From Nautilus pompilius (Eukaryota; Mollusca; Cephalopoda; Nautilida; Nautilidae): a DNA stretch of 64,000 nucleotides. A program made the translations under genes and the position numbers. Position 1 is the first letter of the stretch; every line of letters starts with the position of its first letter. Positions 48,201 to 60,790 of this stretch are shown here, in pieces. The stretch covers positions 372,001-436,000 of the forward strand of contig JACATO010001103.1 in assembly GCA_018389105.1 (NCBI GenBank), read 5' to 3'. The notes below the pieces were generated by a model, which did not search any database, was not told the origin of the DNA, and saw nothing but the letters and a program-made list of their open reading frames with translations.

Positions 48201-49678
48201 AGAACAGGGATTGGAAGAGAATAAGGAGCATAAGAAATAACCTTGGATATGCTTTCGAAAACTGGCAGACATTTTACCAACTGCTATTAGTAAACAATCG
48301 GGAATTTTTGTAGCATTAATATGGGAAGTTGCTTTTTTTAAAAAAAAAACGATCAGCAGATAAAACAGGATTAAGATTACATACAGAGTCACTTTAAACA
48401 CTTTGGTGGCTGTTTATCAAAACAGACTCAAGATGAGAATTCTTCGTAGATCTCTCTTTAGATATAAGATGCGATAATATAAATGTGGACAACGTTTTTT
48501 GGTATTTAAAAAAATGATTAAAATAATTTTTTTCTTAATACCACATATACAAAGCATAGGCAGCATCAAGGGTACTCTTTATCTAAGAGAAATGTTTATA
48601 ACAAATTATTGTTTATTTTTCAATTTATCAGAAGAAAAAGCTAACTAAAATCCCAAATATACATGAATTATTAACAAAAATATTCGGCCTGTTAAAATCT
48701 ATTCCTAACAAGGTAATAAATCTTGAAGGTAATGCATTACCTTTGCTCTAAAATAGCTTGTTTTTTAATTTGTACTTAATTTCTAACGATATACAGTTTT
48801 CATAAATCACTTAGCAGAAATGTTGTAAGTAATTAAAAAACATATAAAAGCAGTTACAAGATGAAATTTGAAAACAGGGTGTCACTCGATTACTCCACAA
48901 CTTATCGCTATCTTTCTAAAAAACACCAAAATAACTTTTTACGAAAGTTAAAATATTTCTCTACGAAAATGCACTGATTATAAAATTTCTTTTTCATTTC
49001 TGGATCCCTGCCAGTCACATAACTTAATTTCTGCTTTATTTATATTCGTTTTGAAATGTCAGAATGTTCAAGCATGCATATAAGAAAATCGTCTTTTTAT
49101 GTCTACTTTGGGAAAGGTCATTTCATCTTTAAAAAACATGATTCATAACAGAAAGAGGCAAACAAAAACTTTCTTAAAGCTACACGGAATGATAGTTTAA
49201 TCAATCGACTACTCCTGGATATTTTTCAATTTATCAGATCGCATTCACATTTAGTAAATTTGCTAACCGCTCCACGTCGCTGTGTCAGGCCGGGCTTCAG
49301 ACTGTTTTTCTTTGAAACTCGACTCTTTTCAATCTAATCGTTTTTTCATTATTCACAGAAATCTCAAGTTATAAAATGTTGTAATGTAAAATTTTTTTGA
49401 AGTGCCACTGTGATTTAATAATGACTATGTGCATTTTATTGATTAGTACTAAATAGATTTTGGCTGAAACCCTAAAATGTTACATAAATCTTTTTAAAAA
49501 AAAAAGAACAATCTGGGAAGCATAACTAACGTTAATTGAGTGGACGTGAAACACTACTGTAACAGAGATAAGTACCCCGCCAACTGCCTTAATTCCCCTG
49601 CGGCCTCCCCATCAGCCATGACGGCACCCTGCCTGCTTGTGACTACTACTGGACTAAAGGCCATCGTCACTTCAACTT
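48201..49678. other. AT-rich non-coding stretch
   Basis: Nothing recognised. Confidence 0.4.
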
Positions 49679-49786
49679 TAATGACTGACATGACAAACAA
49701 AATGACCAAGTTTATGCGATACATACGAGACATTAGTATAGAAGTCACTCAACGCTATGTAAAGATGGTCTTTATTTCAGTCATTA
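49679..49786. mobile_element. ATGACTGAC-family MITE, diverged copy
   Basis: TAATGACTGACATGACAAAC at the left is paired with the reverse complement of the right end, TAATGACTGAAATAAAGACC then ATCTTTACAT. The size (about 108 bp) fits the complete copy at 10027. Frames of 86 (plus) and 64 (minus) codons run through the inverted repeat and are not genes. Confidence 0.7.
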
Positions 49787-52700
49787 AAAATTTTAATTAA
49801 AGTACGTCTGGTGTACTAAACAAACTAAACTTAGCTAAGCGTTATTTTCTAACCCTTTTATAAATCCTTTGCATAAATGCATTATTTTATCAAAATAATT
49901 TTGCAATTTTTTCAGTTTATATCTTAAAACAATTCGTCAATGAGGTTATTATTGCACAGGTGTTTTATATAATGCTGAAACGCTCACTATGAAAAGTATA
50001 CACATTTTTTTACTGAAAAATGTAGCAATATTAAAATGTACTGCTTTAAGAATACATGGTTTGTATTTACCTCTTTAATAAATATAATTTTAGGTTAATT
50101 TGTACAACTGCTAATTTTATGCGGTTGTGATAAGTACGTCACTGTAGTTACAATTTTCTGTTTTAATTTAAAATTTAACGTTAATTTATTATTATTTATT
50201 GTTTTAGTTTTAATAAATGAAGAAAATATGTGTGAATGTTGAGTGCTAGTTATTACCAGTAAGACAAGAGTTAATGGGTTAGTGATAGGCTGTTTTTATA
50301 TTAGCATCCTACACATGACTTTCAAGAAATATATACCAACTAAAAATTGGTGTTACCAAACTTTCCTTGTAAATTAATTAAATATGGTAACAAAGCAAAA
50401 TAAGGGACATATAGATATTTTAGCCAGTCGTGAATGTCGCCGATACAGGAGCCATAATTACTGAAACCACAAAAGTGATGCCCTATTTCCAAAACTGGGA
50501 AAAATCAGCTTTATCTTGCGTCATTAAAGACTGGGTTGACTGTCACTTTTTGCAACGCACGTAAATCAACAGCGTAGTTACTCTCATTCCGAGAATTGCC
50601 GCATACGTGTTCTTAGAACTTTAGGCCTAGTGAATTAGATTCAGGCACTTCGTATTTGTAATAGCCTGTCGTAGGAACTCGTTTGCAGTCTTTGATCGTT
50701 GAGATCTAGCGGTATCATCTGGTAAGACAAGATCGTTGATCCTTGCTTTAAATATGGAGCACAGCAATTGATCAAAGGAATACCATTTCCGTAACGTTAT
50801 CAAATGAGGTTCCTATGCAGAACAGAAATAATTCTTTTTGCAAGAGTTCATATCTTCCCAGAGTAGGGCTTCTGATGTCGTGATTAGCGACATCATCAGC
50901 CACCACTAAATGACGAATTAAACCAAAACTCGCTTGTAAAGAGACAACGTTACTATCTCGAAGATTTCGCGATGCTAGAAGCAGTTTTCTAGTCTTTGAC
51001 GGTGATTTCTGATGGGTACTGGCTGTCGGTCGGACGTGTACACCTATACCAGCGGCTGACAAAGGGGCTGTTTTTGGAAGCACTTGGGGTCCTCTGGAGT
51101 TTTTACTTATGCAGCTATGGCAACAGGAATTCCTCGACAATTATATTTGATGTTATCACGATTTACCGAGCTTGTTATTGCAGAAAGGTGTCGGCCTCTT
51201 AAATTTTGTACGTTGCTGTATTGCAAAAAAGGTTAGAGTAAGCAGTTTTGTGATGCAGAAACCAAACTATCTATTTAAAATTGTTTTAGGTCTCGTTGAA
51301 ACAATCCTTTATTCCGCGTCTTTCTGAGCTAAGGATATCCACATTTTCCACTTCATGAGATAATCTCAGACCTCATAAGTAGGGCCAGGTATTCAAAAAG
51401 GAAAAGAAGACAGTAAATTTGATTAACTTTTAGCAGTCATAAATTCTATACCTTATTCTTTCTGCTAAGAAAGTTGGCTAATCTTAGAGTGGTAATAAAC
51501 TGCGTGTTAATGGTATAGAATGATAATAATGGAAAGCTACTCTTTGTTATTTTTTAAAATTAATTGTGAGAATTATATACTCCTAGGCGTAAGCTTGGCC
51601 TCCCCGCTTGGATTTATCAAAAGTAATAGATCAAAACTCCTGCGGCTCAAATATTTAAGCCATCAGTATGATTTTGGAAATGATGATTAAGCGGACAAAT
51701 AATAGTCTTAGCGAGTTTGAAGAATTGTTTTTAAATTGAAAAAGATAGACGAAAACATCTTGATGTTTCGAGTTGGCAAACGTTCAAAGAAACCTTACCA
51801 GGGTCTTTCTATATTCGTATTAAACTGTACATATCCGTATTATGCAAAACTCGTTGCATCTTTGTTACAGAACGTGAGTACAGAATTATTGTCATAGGTT
51901 TTAAGATAGGGTTGCCAAGAAGTAAATACATTGCTTCTGTTGCAAAATATATTAATACGCGCAAGTTTAAGTAATTAACGATTACAATTAAACGACTGAC
52001 ATCTGATCTGTCTCTACGGTATAAGGGATGTTAAAATAAATAACAAACTATTTAGCGTTTACGAAAAAATCAATTAAACTGTCTCGTTTTTCATGAAATA
52101 ATAAAAAGCAAAGAAACAGTAGCTTTTTTGCATAATAGTGAATAAACTGGATAGTAAATGGATAAGCTATCAGTCTGTTGACAAGAAATAATAAATGCAT
52201 GCTGTTATATGTAGAGTGGCATGATATTGTTACTTGATGGTATATTTTTGAAATCCTATCTTTCGTATTACACTTGGTTTAAACAGTGTTTGTCTGCGTA
52301 GTTTATACGTGCTGGCTAAAATCATAAAGCTTGCTATTTATATTTGATTTGTTGAATAATAGTCTATTTGTTCTCATAACCATGAAAAGAAGACCGTTAT
52401 GTACTGAATACAGCTACGCTCAACTGTGTATTTTGCGAGTTCTTAGCTATTTTAAAGTATTTTTTCTTGACGTTTACTTGAATATGAAAAATATTTATTC
52501 TATCACTGTCCTCTGCATTTCTGATAAATGCATTTGTGGTGGCTATTTTATTCTCTCCTCCTTAAAAACTTTGAAGGCTTTTGATAAATTTGCGAAGATA
52601 ATGGTTTACGCAATAAAACCGTGTCTGACTTTTTTATTTTAAAAAGATTACCTGTGAGAAATCAACCACAAAGAAGCAACAAATTAGAAAATAACTCCGC

Positions 52701-54679
52701 TTGCTGAGTCAGTGAAGCTACCTAAAGCGTATCTTTCCATGACATTTAAAGACATACTGATAAACATTGATTTTACATGACATTTACTGATAACATGGAC
52801 AAGGATGTTGCTAATAAAGTAATATATTAGATGAATTACTCATACAATTTTTATAGGTTACATTAACTTTATCGATAAAGAGGGACTTTATGACGCATTT
52901 ACTAATACAATTATACTTTGTATTTAAAGATAAATACTAATGGATGTATATTTACTGATGAAAATAAACATCACATTCCGGTAAATTAAAACAGGAGTGT
53001 TTATTTTTTCCTGTGAATTTTTTTGAGATAGTGCGGATCTTGACAAGAAAACGTTTAGCGAACACAGAGTAAATGTAATTCTTATTGCAATATTTAAAGA
53101 CTGAAATTACAAAACTTTGAATTTACTGTCTTTATATTATTTCTAAAAAAATAAAGCTAAGTATTGCGTACTTCAAAAACCTTTTCTGCTATTTTAAGTC
53201 AAACGTTTTTCAATATTAGATAATAATCTGAGTAGTCATCATTACTTTCGAGATGTCCATTGTATGCCTGAAAGATGTGCTTCCCAGTGTAAATGAAAGA
53301 AAACAACTGTGAAATATTTATCTAAATTTTCAGTGAACAAAAAATGTTAATCTTATTCTGAATGTGCGCCTTTTACACTTTATTAAAAAAAAAACACTGA
53401 TTATTTTGTTTTGATGAGATCTCGTGATTTGATTCTAAGGAAGGATAATCGCACAGAGAAACGTTAGATGTATCTTCAGATAGCAAATTTTAAAGTGTGA
53501 ATTAAAACGACTACTGTTTATGTTCGACGCCCTAAACATTATTTCAAAAATTTTATTAGCAATTAAAAATAAAACTATAATTTTGAGTTTGATTGTAACA
53601 TTTGGCGAGCTGTTGGTTTACAGTCTGGTGTATTATATGATCTTTCTAAAACAAAACAGAAATAAGGTCAGCCATTCATAATCATAATTACAAACCTTGC
53701 TTCTTTTCTTTTTAAATTGCTGTAGCCAGTTTTTATCAAAGACTACACTGTATACAGTTAATTTCAATTTCTTTCACTTTGAAATTTGAATTTGAATAAC
53801 TAATCCATTCACTAATGTAACTTTTTCATATTGCACTGATGTACGTATTAACAAACTTCATCATAGTTCTATAGCTGCACCTGGAATTCCAGAGTCAGTG
53901 ATGTTTAAGTTGTTAACTTTAACTGCAACTGATGTTTGTTTATTCCTTGATAATAAATTTTATACTGAAAAATTACGAGTTGTTATGGATTTTCCGGCAG
54001 GTCTTACCTTAGCTAATATTTATATTTTCATTCTTTCAACAAGGAAGTATTCTCAATATACTGGTCGATTACCCAGTTTCTATTGTGGGTTTCCTAATGA
54101 GACAGATGCATTGTTTTCTTCTGTGAATGGCTCTAACAGCTTTGTGTAGCAGCTTAACGCGTGATGTTTCAGTTTACAATATATTATAGAGTTGGAACAT
54201 GATAAAAGGTTGGCATTCTTTCCTACATTCTGTGCCCGTAAACTTATATTTTTTATCTTACCATGCAATGAGATAAAATTTATTCCATCTTCATAGAAAT
54301 GCAACTTCGCTTATATTCAACTCTATTGAGCATAAACAGCTTATTCATTTTTAGAAATTTTCCGAAATGTCCCTTTTAACATAAATATATATAGATTAAT
54401 GGATTTCACAAACATATTATTAATAAGAATTCACGTAAATTAATAATCAGAAATGTCTTCATCAATTAACAAAATAATATTTCAAAACAGGTTTCATATT
54501 TGACACCTCCCTGTTACGTATATCATTCTCTACGATAAGCGAAATATTTGTTGAGCTTTATGCTTTTTAAATATAAATTTATGGACTACAATGTGTAATT
54601 CTAAACTTTAAATATTATTTGCTCTGTCTTAATGTTTAAGGATCATATTCTTCTCGTAGACAGATCAGGGTGAAAATCT
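49787..54679. other. mostly AT-rich non-coding stretch
   Basis: The segment 50760-51150 is more balanced in composition and has a 122-codon minus-strand frame, but I recognise nothing in it. A perfect 7-bp-stem hairpin (GATGTCG / CGACATC) lies near 50874-50894. The remainder shows no gene or repeat that I can support. Confidence 0.4.
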
Positions 54680-55040
54680 GGCTGCTGAGATCTAAATTGT
54701 GGTGGATTGGTGGCGAATCGTGATGTCATAGTCTATTGCAAAATTTGAATATAGTAATTATGGAAAAGTCCGCTTACTGTCGGGGAAAAGCGCCAAATTG
54801 GAACTTGAACCGCTCGGAAGTTGGTGCTGAGGTGCTTGAAGTGACGGTTGTGGAAAAACGGCAAAACAAAACGAAACAAAATACGGGGTAAACAAATCAA
54901 CACTTAAAAACTGGCGATAGATTAATTGACATTGCCATTAATTATAGCGGACTACGGACAAATGTAATGGAGATGCACGACACGTTATAAGCAATTCAGC
55001 AGCTGACCAAGAACTGAATCATTATGCAAAGCTTTAATTA
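54680..55040. other. candidate cis-regulatory element, dense homeodomain/octamer motifs
   Basis: A balanced-composition patch has a cluster of homeodomain-type words (TTAATTGACATTGCC then ATTAATTATAG near 54921-54947). It also contains an octamer-like ATTATGCAAAGC near 55021, a TTAATTAAATT near 55036 and a CAGCTG E box near 54999. No open frame, tRNA boxes or transposon ends are present. This looks like a developmental enhancer, but only comparative data could show it. Confidence 0.38.
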
Positions 55041-55320
55041 AATTTACCTGTTTTTATTATTCTATGACATGTTTTTATCAGAAAGTTCTGCAAAGATGAA
55101 TTATATGTATATACACTTATCACCAAATTTTAAACAACAAACTAAAAACAAAATTTTCAAAATGGTTAAAGTTTTATTTACCAAACAAATTCAATTCGAT
55201 GTAGTCAACCGTCATTAAATAAAGGTATGAAATACAAATAAATGTTACTGATATAAATGGAAACAAGAAAGTAGTTTAGCATAAAGAAAGTAAACAAAAG
55301 TGAATTAGAGATAGTGAATA
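55041..55320. other. AT-rich non-coding spacer
   Basis: Nothing recognised. Confidence 0.3.
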
Positions 55321-55324
55321 GGGA

Positions 55325-55720
55325 ATACGGTTCCTTTGATGCCAATGCATGGCTCGCAGCGGCTTTTCTTGCTGCTTATAAACCTATAAACTGGAACAGT
55401 GAAAAATAAAGTTAATTGATTTATCAGCGAAGTGAGTTTGCGTTCATAGAGGAAGGCATCATGTCTTCCTAGAGGAGCATCCAAAACATTTTCAATATGA
55501 TTTAACCCAGGAGAACATGTTGACCGAGCGTTATCGGTAATTACGATGAATTTATCTTGAATTGCACTTGCGTCCAGTTTGACTTATGGATTAAGAATCT
55601 TGTCCCTCTACCTCACTGCGGTTAAGGTGCTTCCTGAAGGACGTGTACGTCTGTATGCCTACCCAATGAAATTCCTGCTCAAACCATCACACTTCTAGCA
55701 CAGTAGTGATCCCTTTCCAT
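55325..55720 (-). pseudogene. Tc1-like transposase relic, C-terminal part
   Basis: In one consistent minus-strand frame the relic shows SVMV-AGISLGRHTDVHVL (about 55694-55640, with a stop where tryptophan is expected). TAVR-RDKILNP and FIVITDNARS follow (about 55545-55520), the latter with the second catalytic aspartate. Next comes GLNHIENVLDA, matching the SPDLNPIE block, and finally ISSKKSRCEPCIGIKG near 55375-55345, matching the C-terminal tail of this Tc1 group. About 40 residues are deleted between DNARS and the NHIE block, and several stops are present. The N-terminal half is missing. Confidence 0.75.
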
Positions 55721-55946
55721 GAAGGAAACTATACATTAATACAAAGTTAGCTAATCTTTATAAAATTATAAAAGTTATCCATTTAGAATGGGTCGTTTGA
55801 TAAATGCCAACAACGGGTTTGTAATATTTTTTTCAAAGCAATGTGTTTCCTTTTTTTTGAAATTAACATTTACATTACTGCTGAAACTTATTTTTAATAG
55901 TTTAAGTTTTGAACGATGATAAATTCCCCAAAAGTAGCTTTAATTT
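55721..55946. other. AT-rich non-coding spacer
   Basis: Nothing recognised. Confidence 0.3.
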
Positions 55947-55959
55947 ATAATAATAATAA

Positions 55960-56014
<55 letters not shown>

Positions 56015-56037
56015 TAATAATAATAATAATAATAATA

Positions 56038-56069
<32 letters not shown>

Positions 56070-56073
56070 TATA

Positions 56074-56110
<37 letters not shown>
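55947..56110. repeat. (TAA)n microsatellite
   Basis: About 160 bases of TAA repeat with a few single-base slips. Confidence 0.97.
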
Positions 56111-56111
<1 letters not shown>

Positions 56112-58454
56112 TTCCTTAGTTAAACGCTAAAAGGTCTTGTCTAGTGTAGTGTAAATAACGTTCAATACATAATTACTGCAACACTCTGATCGCCTTGTAC
56201 ACGTGTTTGTACCTGCTCTTAATAAGGACTTCATAAAACATCGGAAAAATAACTAGGACTTGAACTTGTTGAAATAATTGAGTATTTATCCGAGTTTTAA
56301 AATACAGTTAAACTTGTTTGTTTTGTAGATTCTTCAACTACGGGATTATTTTACACAGATTCGCGTGACCATATCTGTAAATCATAACTACAGACTGCAA
56401 AACGTCACGTGTTCATAAAATGCGATTTCACAACTCTTTTTAAAATATAAGCACTCACGAACTGTTAAAATTTTAAGTGTAGCGCAGTTTGTTACTACTT
56501 GTTAGCTTTTCTCTTGACCAAACTTGCATGGTGCTCACAGAAGTACGCTTACAACCGTCACATGGTATCTGTGGAGTTCATGCTTTGACGTATTAAAGAT
56601 GTCGTTTTTAACATAAGTATGTGCGACTATTCTCAAAGCCTTAGTCAAATCTTGGCCAGGCAGTGTAGATTAAATCCGTTAGCAAGTAGATTACAAAAAT
56701 CTGTTTAAATCAAATCAAAATTAAAAAAAAAATTTTTCAGAACACTACAATAGGCATTTCTTGGCATTTTCATGTCACGTGAGAAATATATAAAGATGGA
56801 TTTTACTAAGTTAGCATACATACTACTGTTCAAAATATTCATAAATGAAAATTTTATATATTTATCATGCCCAAAAACCTCAAATAAGGGCCAAAATAAA
56901 TATAAAGAATTATTTTAAAATCATTTTCTTTTATCTAAAATAAAATGGTACCTATTTCTCGAGCTGTTCTTAAATTAAATGTCGCTAGATTTAGCCTGCT
57001 TGTAAGTATAGAAGCTGAGTAGAGAAGAGGATAACTTATTAGCGTTTCTTTTATTTTGCAGTCATAAAATAAAGAAGACCTCCATCTTAAGACAGCGTCA
57101 AGGGAAAACATAATTAACGGCCACCATATAATGAGAAAGTAGTTCTGCTGATAAAAACGTACAAGCCAATTTTTCCCATCACTCTTCTGCACGGTATCGT
57201 TTACAACCATAAAAAACAAATACATGACACTAAAATTCATCTCTGCAAGACAGTACATTCAAGAATCTTTAATTTTATTCATTAACGCCGACTGTTTATT
57301 GGTGCGCTCTTTTAGCTATTAGCACTATTATTTTTGCAGAAAAGGAAAGGTTAATTAGGGTTTTCCAAGATTTTATTTTCATCAATTAACCAGCTAATAA
57401 ACCTAGTGATCATTGCATGTTGCCATCATCAGGCTTAGTGATGTAAAGGATAGTTCGTAATATTTAAATATTGGCGTTCCGTTTATATTTATTATTTATT
57501 CCAAATTCCTTAAGAAAAATTAATAAAGTGTAACTGCTATAGATTTAGATGACTGATTATGTGAAATAAGCGTAGAAAATCTATTTTTCATTATATCCCA
57601 ATGTCAGAAAATAGCAGAGGTTAACAGGAAAAAAACATATGGAGCAGTATAATAAATGCAATATTTTTTTCCCTTTTGAGCAAAACATTAAATCAACTGC
57701 TCTGAGATTGAGCCGCAGTCTCTTGTGAGGACCATGAAAGTAATACTCTAAAATATTGGGGAATCACCAAGCGAGCAAACAAAATTTTTAAGGAAGAAAC
57801 AGCGTCATATATTATTTGATAATTTAATGTTTTTCCTACCTCGCCAGAATAGGACATATTGTCGTCATACGTGAACGGAAGATAACTTGTAGAATCGTCT
57901 ACTTTTACTCAGCACATCTTTCGCAGAAAATGTTTGTAAATTCTAATAATAAAATTGGCGGGTCAGATGTGATTTTCAGGGTACGCGTTTACCTAAAAAA
58001 AGAAGCATTTAAATGCAGAAGTTCAAAAATATCAGTGTAATTTAAAACTTCCTTGGTTTATCTCAGCGCATGCGTACAGAACGCAGTCGCTGCATTAAAG
58101 CAAACATTTAGGTAAATCAGAAAACCTATATCAAAGTTACCCATCAAGATAATGACAAACAAGTCAGTGACACATATGTGGAAGAAAATTATGTTTTAAG
58201 TTTTCAGCGATAATTTCATTCGATATTTCTCTGTTGTTTTTTAAAAAATAATCACTTTAAATCTCGTAGATATTAATTTATACGACATGTCTAATTGAAA
58301 AAAAATGTATATAACTTGTCAAATAGCCCATATTTCTATGATTTAATTAAAGTTAGTATAAAAAAGTTAAACCTTCTTATATCTGTTTGATATTAATATA
58401 TTAAATCTACTCCACATTTTGTTTTATCTAGGGTTAACACGGATGAATACAAGT
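56111..58454. other. AT-rich non-coding stretch
   Basis: The 107-codon minus-strand frame at 56935-57258 has no recognisable domain. Nothing else is supported. Confidence 0.4.
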
Positions 58455-58507
58455 CTGCGTGGCAGATGACTGAGGCTTATTGCTGCCCTTGTTCTGCAAC
58501 CACGCAG
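58455..58507. other. imperfect hairpin of about 53 nt
   Basis: CTGCGTGG (58455-58462) pairs exactly with CCACGCAG (58500-58507). The stem continues through CAGA/TCTG after a three-base bulge. The surroundings (58450-58560) are GC-richer than average. It could be a structured RNA or a transposon fragment, and nothing decides between them. Confidence 0.3.
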
Positions 58508-58829
58508 AGCCCGGATGCGCTTCCCACTGGAGGTCCGTCTGGGTTGGAAAATCTCCCGTAGCACAGTTTTTAAAATCTTTTTTTTTTTTTTTTTCATTTC
58601 TGTTTGTCGGAGTGGGATTGCGTATGGACTTTTCGATGTCTTCACAGAGCTTTGAGGAGCTATATTTACTGGTTTTCTAAAATCTTTTCTAACTTTCAGT
58701 TACTTACTGCACCCTGACACTTACGTTTTCAATAAAATGGGAATATTTTTTTTTTGTGTGTAAAAATTATCCTGACAATTTTTTAAAATAAAAAACATTG
58801 TTTTGTAGCCAAAGTATATCTGTTCACGG

Positions 58830-58990
58830 CAGTTGGAGAATGCTAACTAACGAAGTCATCCAACTAGCAATGGTACACGCAACCATTGGAGTGGAACACA
58901 TCTCCATGCTTCCACAGCACGGCCTCTACAACGGCTTTGAGCAGGAAGACGTCCATTTCTACGACCCTGGCCTTGCTTGGCGTTGTTAGA
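58830..58990 (-). pseudogene. unidentified coding-like fragment
   Basis: The minus strand between about 58980 and 58867 has the composition of real coding DNA. In 38 consecutive codons (PSKARVVEMD...CVYHC) I count 26 ending in G or C and 17 starting with G, in a strongly AT-rich region. The frame meets TAG at 58864-58866 and could continue past it in the same frame with one further stop (DDFVS, then HSPTAVNRYTLATK). The plus strand is also open over the same codons but shows less codon bias. I do not recognise the protein. It may be a decayed exon, processed pseudogene or transposon fragment. Confidence 0.35.
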
Positions 58991-59706
58991 AAAACTGGCT
59001 TAAATTTGTAACGGGTATATTTTTTAGCACACGTGAAAGCAAAAGCAAGATGGGTAAACAATATATATGCCTTGATAATTTTTCTTTTCATTGTTGAAAT
59101 TAATTTTTTAAACTATATTATAGTCTATTATAAAAATAGAAAGCTGAGTATTTTATTAACAGCAAGAAGATGGTAGTTCGTAGAATACCCGAGCAGGCCA
59201 GTCAATACCAATTTACATATGTCATCTAATATAATACAAACTGTATCAATTTGTTTTGAATATATTAGCGAGGTATACAAATTACTTTAGTGTTCACGGG
59301 AAGCACTATTTTATTGCAATTTGGGAAAGCCCAGGAGTTTTTGACATTCTCAATAGACTGAAGAACAACAGCCTAGGGTTTTATTACCGGACCTGTGTAT
59401 CGTTCAACCGAGAATGTCACACAGTCAAAACTTCTGCTGTTAGTCATATAATTTACATAGAAAGGCGACGAGTGGTTAGTGTACGTTCTTCCTGCCTTTG
59501 GGTGGTGCCTCTGCCAAGCTCTTCTGTACGCGTGATTTTTCTTGTAATAAGATTTTAAGTTGCCTGAAGGTGGTGCATGTGTTGCAGCCACTATCCGAAC
59601 ATAAAACCAATTGTATGCATCGTCTGAAAAAAAGAAAAAAAAGTATACTTGCGAAAGTTTATATCTAAATATATCCTTAGTGGTTTAATTGATATTTAGA
59701 ACTTAA
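58991..59706. other. non-coding stretch
   Basis: Open frames on both strands near 59256-59591 have no recognisable similarity. A GACGAGTGGTTAGTGTAC string near 59467 resembles an A box, but no B box follows at the right spacing. Confidence 0.35.
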
Positions 59707-60788
59707 TCAGGTTGTTGAAAACGTTCTGTCGTTTGTTTACCGCAACAATGAGACTTCATATCGTTGCTGAACGTGAAGTTTATTAATCAAAGTCAGTTTC
59801 ATTACAATCAATACAGTTCTGCCAACGAATTAAAAGCGCATTTATACCATTTTGGAAATGGTCTGGATTTCTTGGGTCGATAAACTGTTGGAAGGCAGTT
59901 TAAATTGCTGCTTGGTTGGAGGAGGATTCCATACGGAGGAAGCTGTCGAGGTGTTTGCAAAGGTGGCGGTCTGTGGGAGAAAGGTCTGGTGAATGGGCTG
60001 GGTGAGGGAGAACTTCGTACCTAAACATGTTCAGTTTCTGAAGAGTCACTTTTTCAACAATAGAACGAGCATTGTCGTGGAGCAGGACTGGGCCTCTTCG
60101 ATTCACCAATGCCAGTTGTCGTTGAGAGAGTTTCCGATGAACAACGTTTAATTCACGACAGTACCTTTCAGCTGTCATGGTTTTTGTTTCTTATGATCAG
60201 CGAAAAGCAGATCTCCAATCTCCGAATTTGTTGTTGTTCATTCAACTCGTGAGGCACCCACCTGTCCCCTTTCACCTTTCCGACTGCGTCAAGATACCGC
60301 GAAACGGTTGTGGTGCTTACATCAAGCTCTCCAGCAATCTCTTGCGTTGTTTTTCTTGGATCAGCTTCATCTGAGGTTTTTAGACGGTCGTCATCACAGC
60401 TGGAACGACGTCCGCTACGTTCCTTATCTTTGCGGCTCACATCTCCTGACCGAAACTTTGCAAACCATCGTTGTACCGTGCGCTCATTTGCTGTAATCTC
60501 GTCCCGTGGTTGCTTAATGTTACAAGTTGCCTCGCTCACTCTGTGGCCCAGTTTGAACTCGTGAAGCAAAATGGCACGAAAAACATTGCTATCCATGCTT
60601 CACTCAGAACCCTGAAACAAATATCCATTTTATGATTTTTAAAAAGGTAGGTTTTGCATAATGTATTCCAAAGCACACGATATACAAAACGACATATAAC
60701 TCATCTACATACACCTTCACAAACATGCAAAAGATTAACTCCAAATTAACATAATATAAAAACCGACTTAATGTTTGTAACGACCTAA
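59707..60788 (-). mobile_element. mariner element, copy 3, internal deletion derivative (1,082 bp)
   Basis: The left end (TCAGGTTGTTGAAAACG at about 59707) and right end (TTTGTAACGACCTAA ending at 60788, followed by TA) match the inverted repeats of copy 2. The element is about 170 bp shorter because of an internal deletion in the transposase gene. Confidence 0.92.
59850..60596 (-). pseudogene. mariner transposase pseudogene, copy 3 (first catalytic Asp deleted)
   Basis: The N-terminal half is the best preserved of the three copies. ATG at 60596 opens MDSNVFRAILLHEFKLG, and the frame runs 142 codons through VQRWFAKFRSGDVSRKDKE and the hinge. At about 60180 it jumps from RNKN directly into MTAERYCRELNVVHRKL. 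Roughly 190-200 bp present in copy 1 is missing, including FDEKW with the first catalytic aspartate. The joint sits at a short AAACC-like microhomology. The second aspartate survives here (LLHDNARS, about 60070), unlike in copies 1 and 2. Confidence 0.9.
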
Positions 60789-60790
60789 TA

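Noticed and set aside
48018..48401. 127-codon minus-strand frame
   Set aside because: It runs across a SINE-like body, and frames of this kind recur in other SINE copies.
50772..51140. 122-codon minus-strand frame
   Set aside because: Composition is fairly balanced but I recognise no domain, and attempts to match it to hAT transposase segments were not convincing.
56935..57258. 107-codon minus-strand frame with hydrophobic residues
   Set aside because: Phe/Leu/Ile-rich content follows from AT-rich sequence; no membrane-protein family is recognisable.
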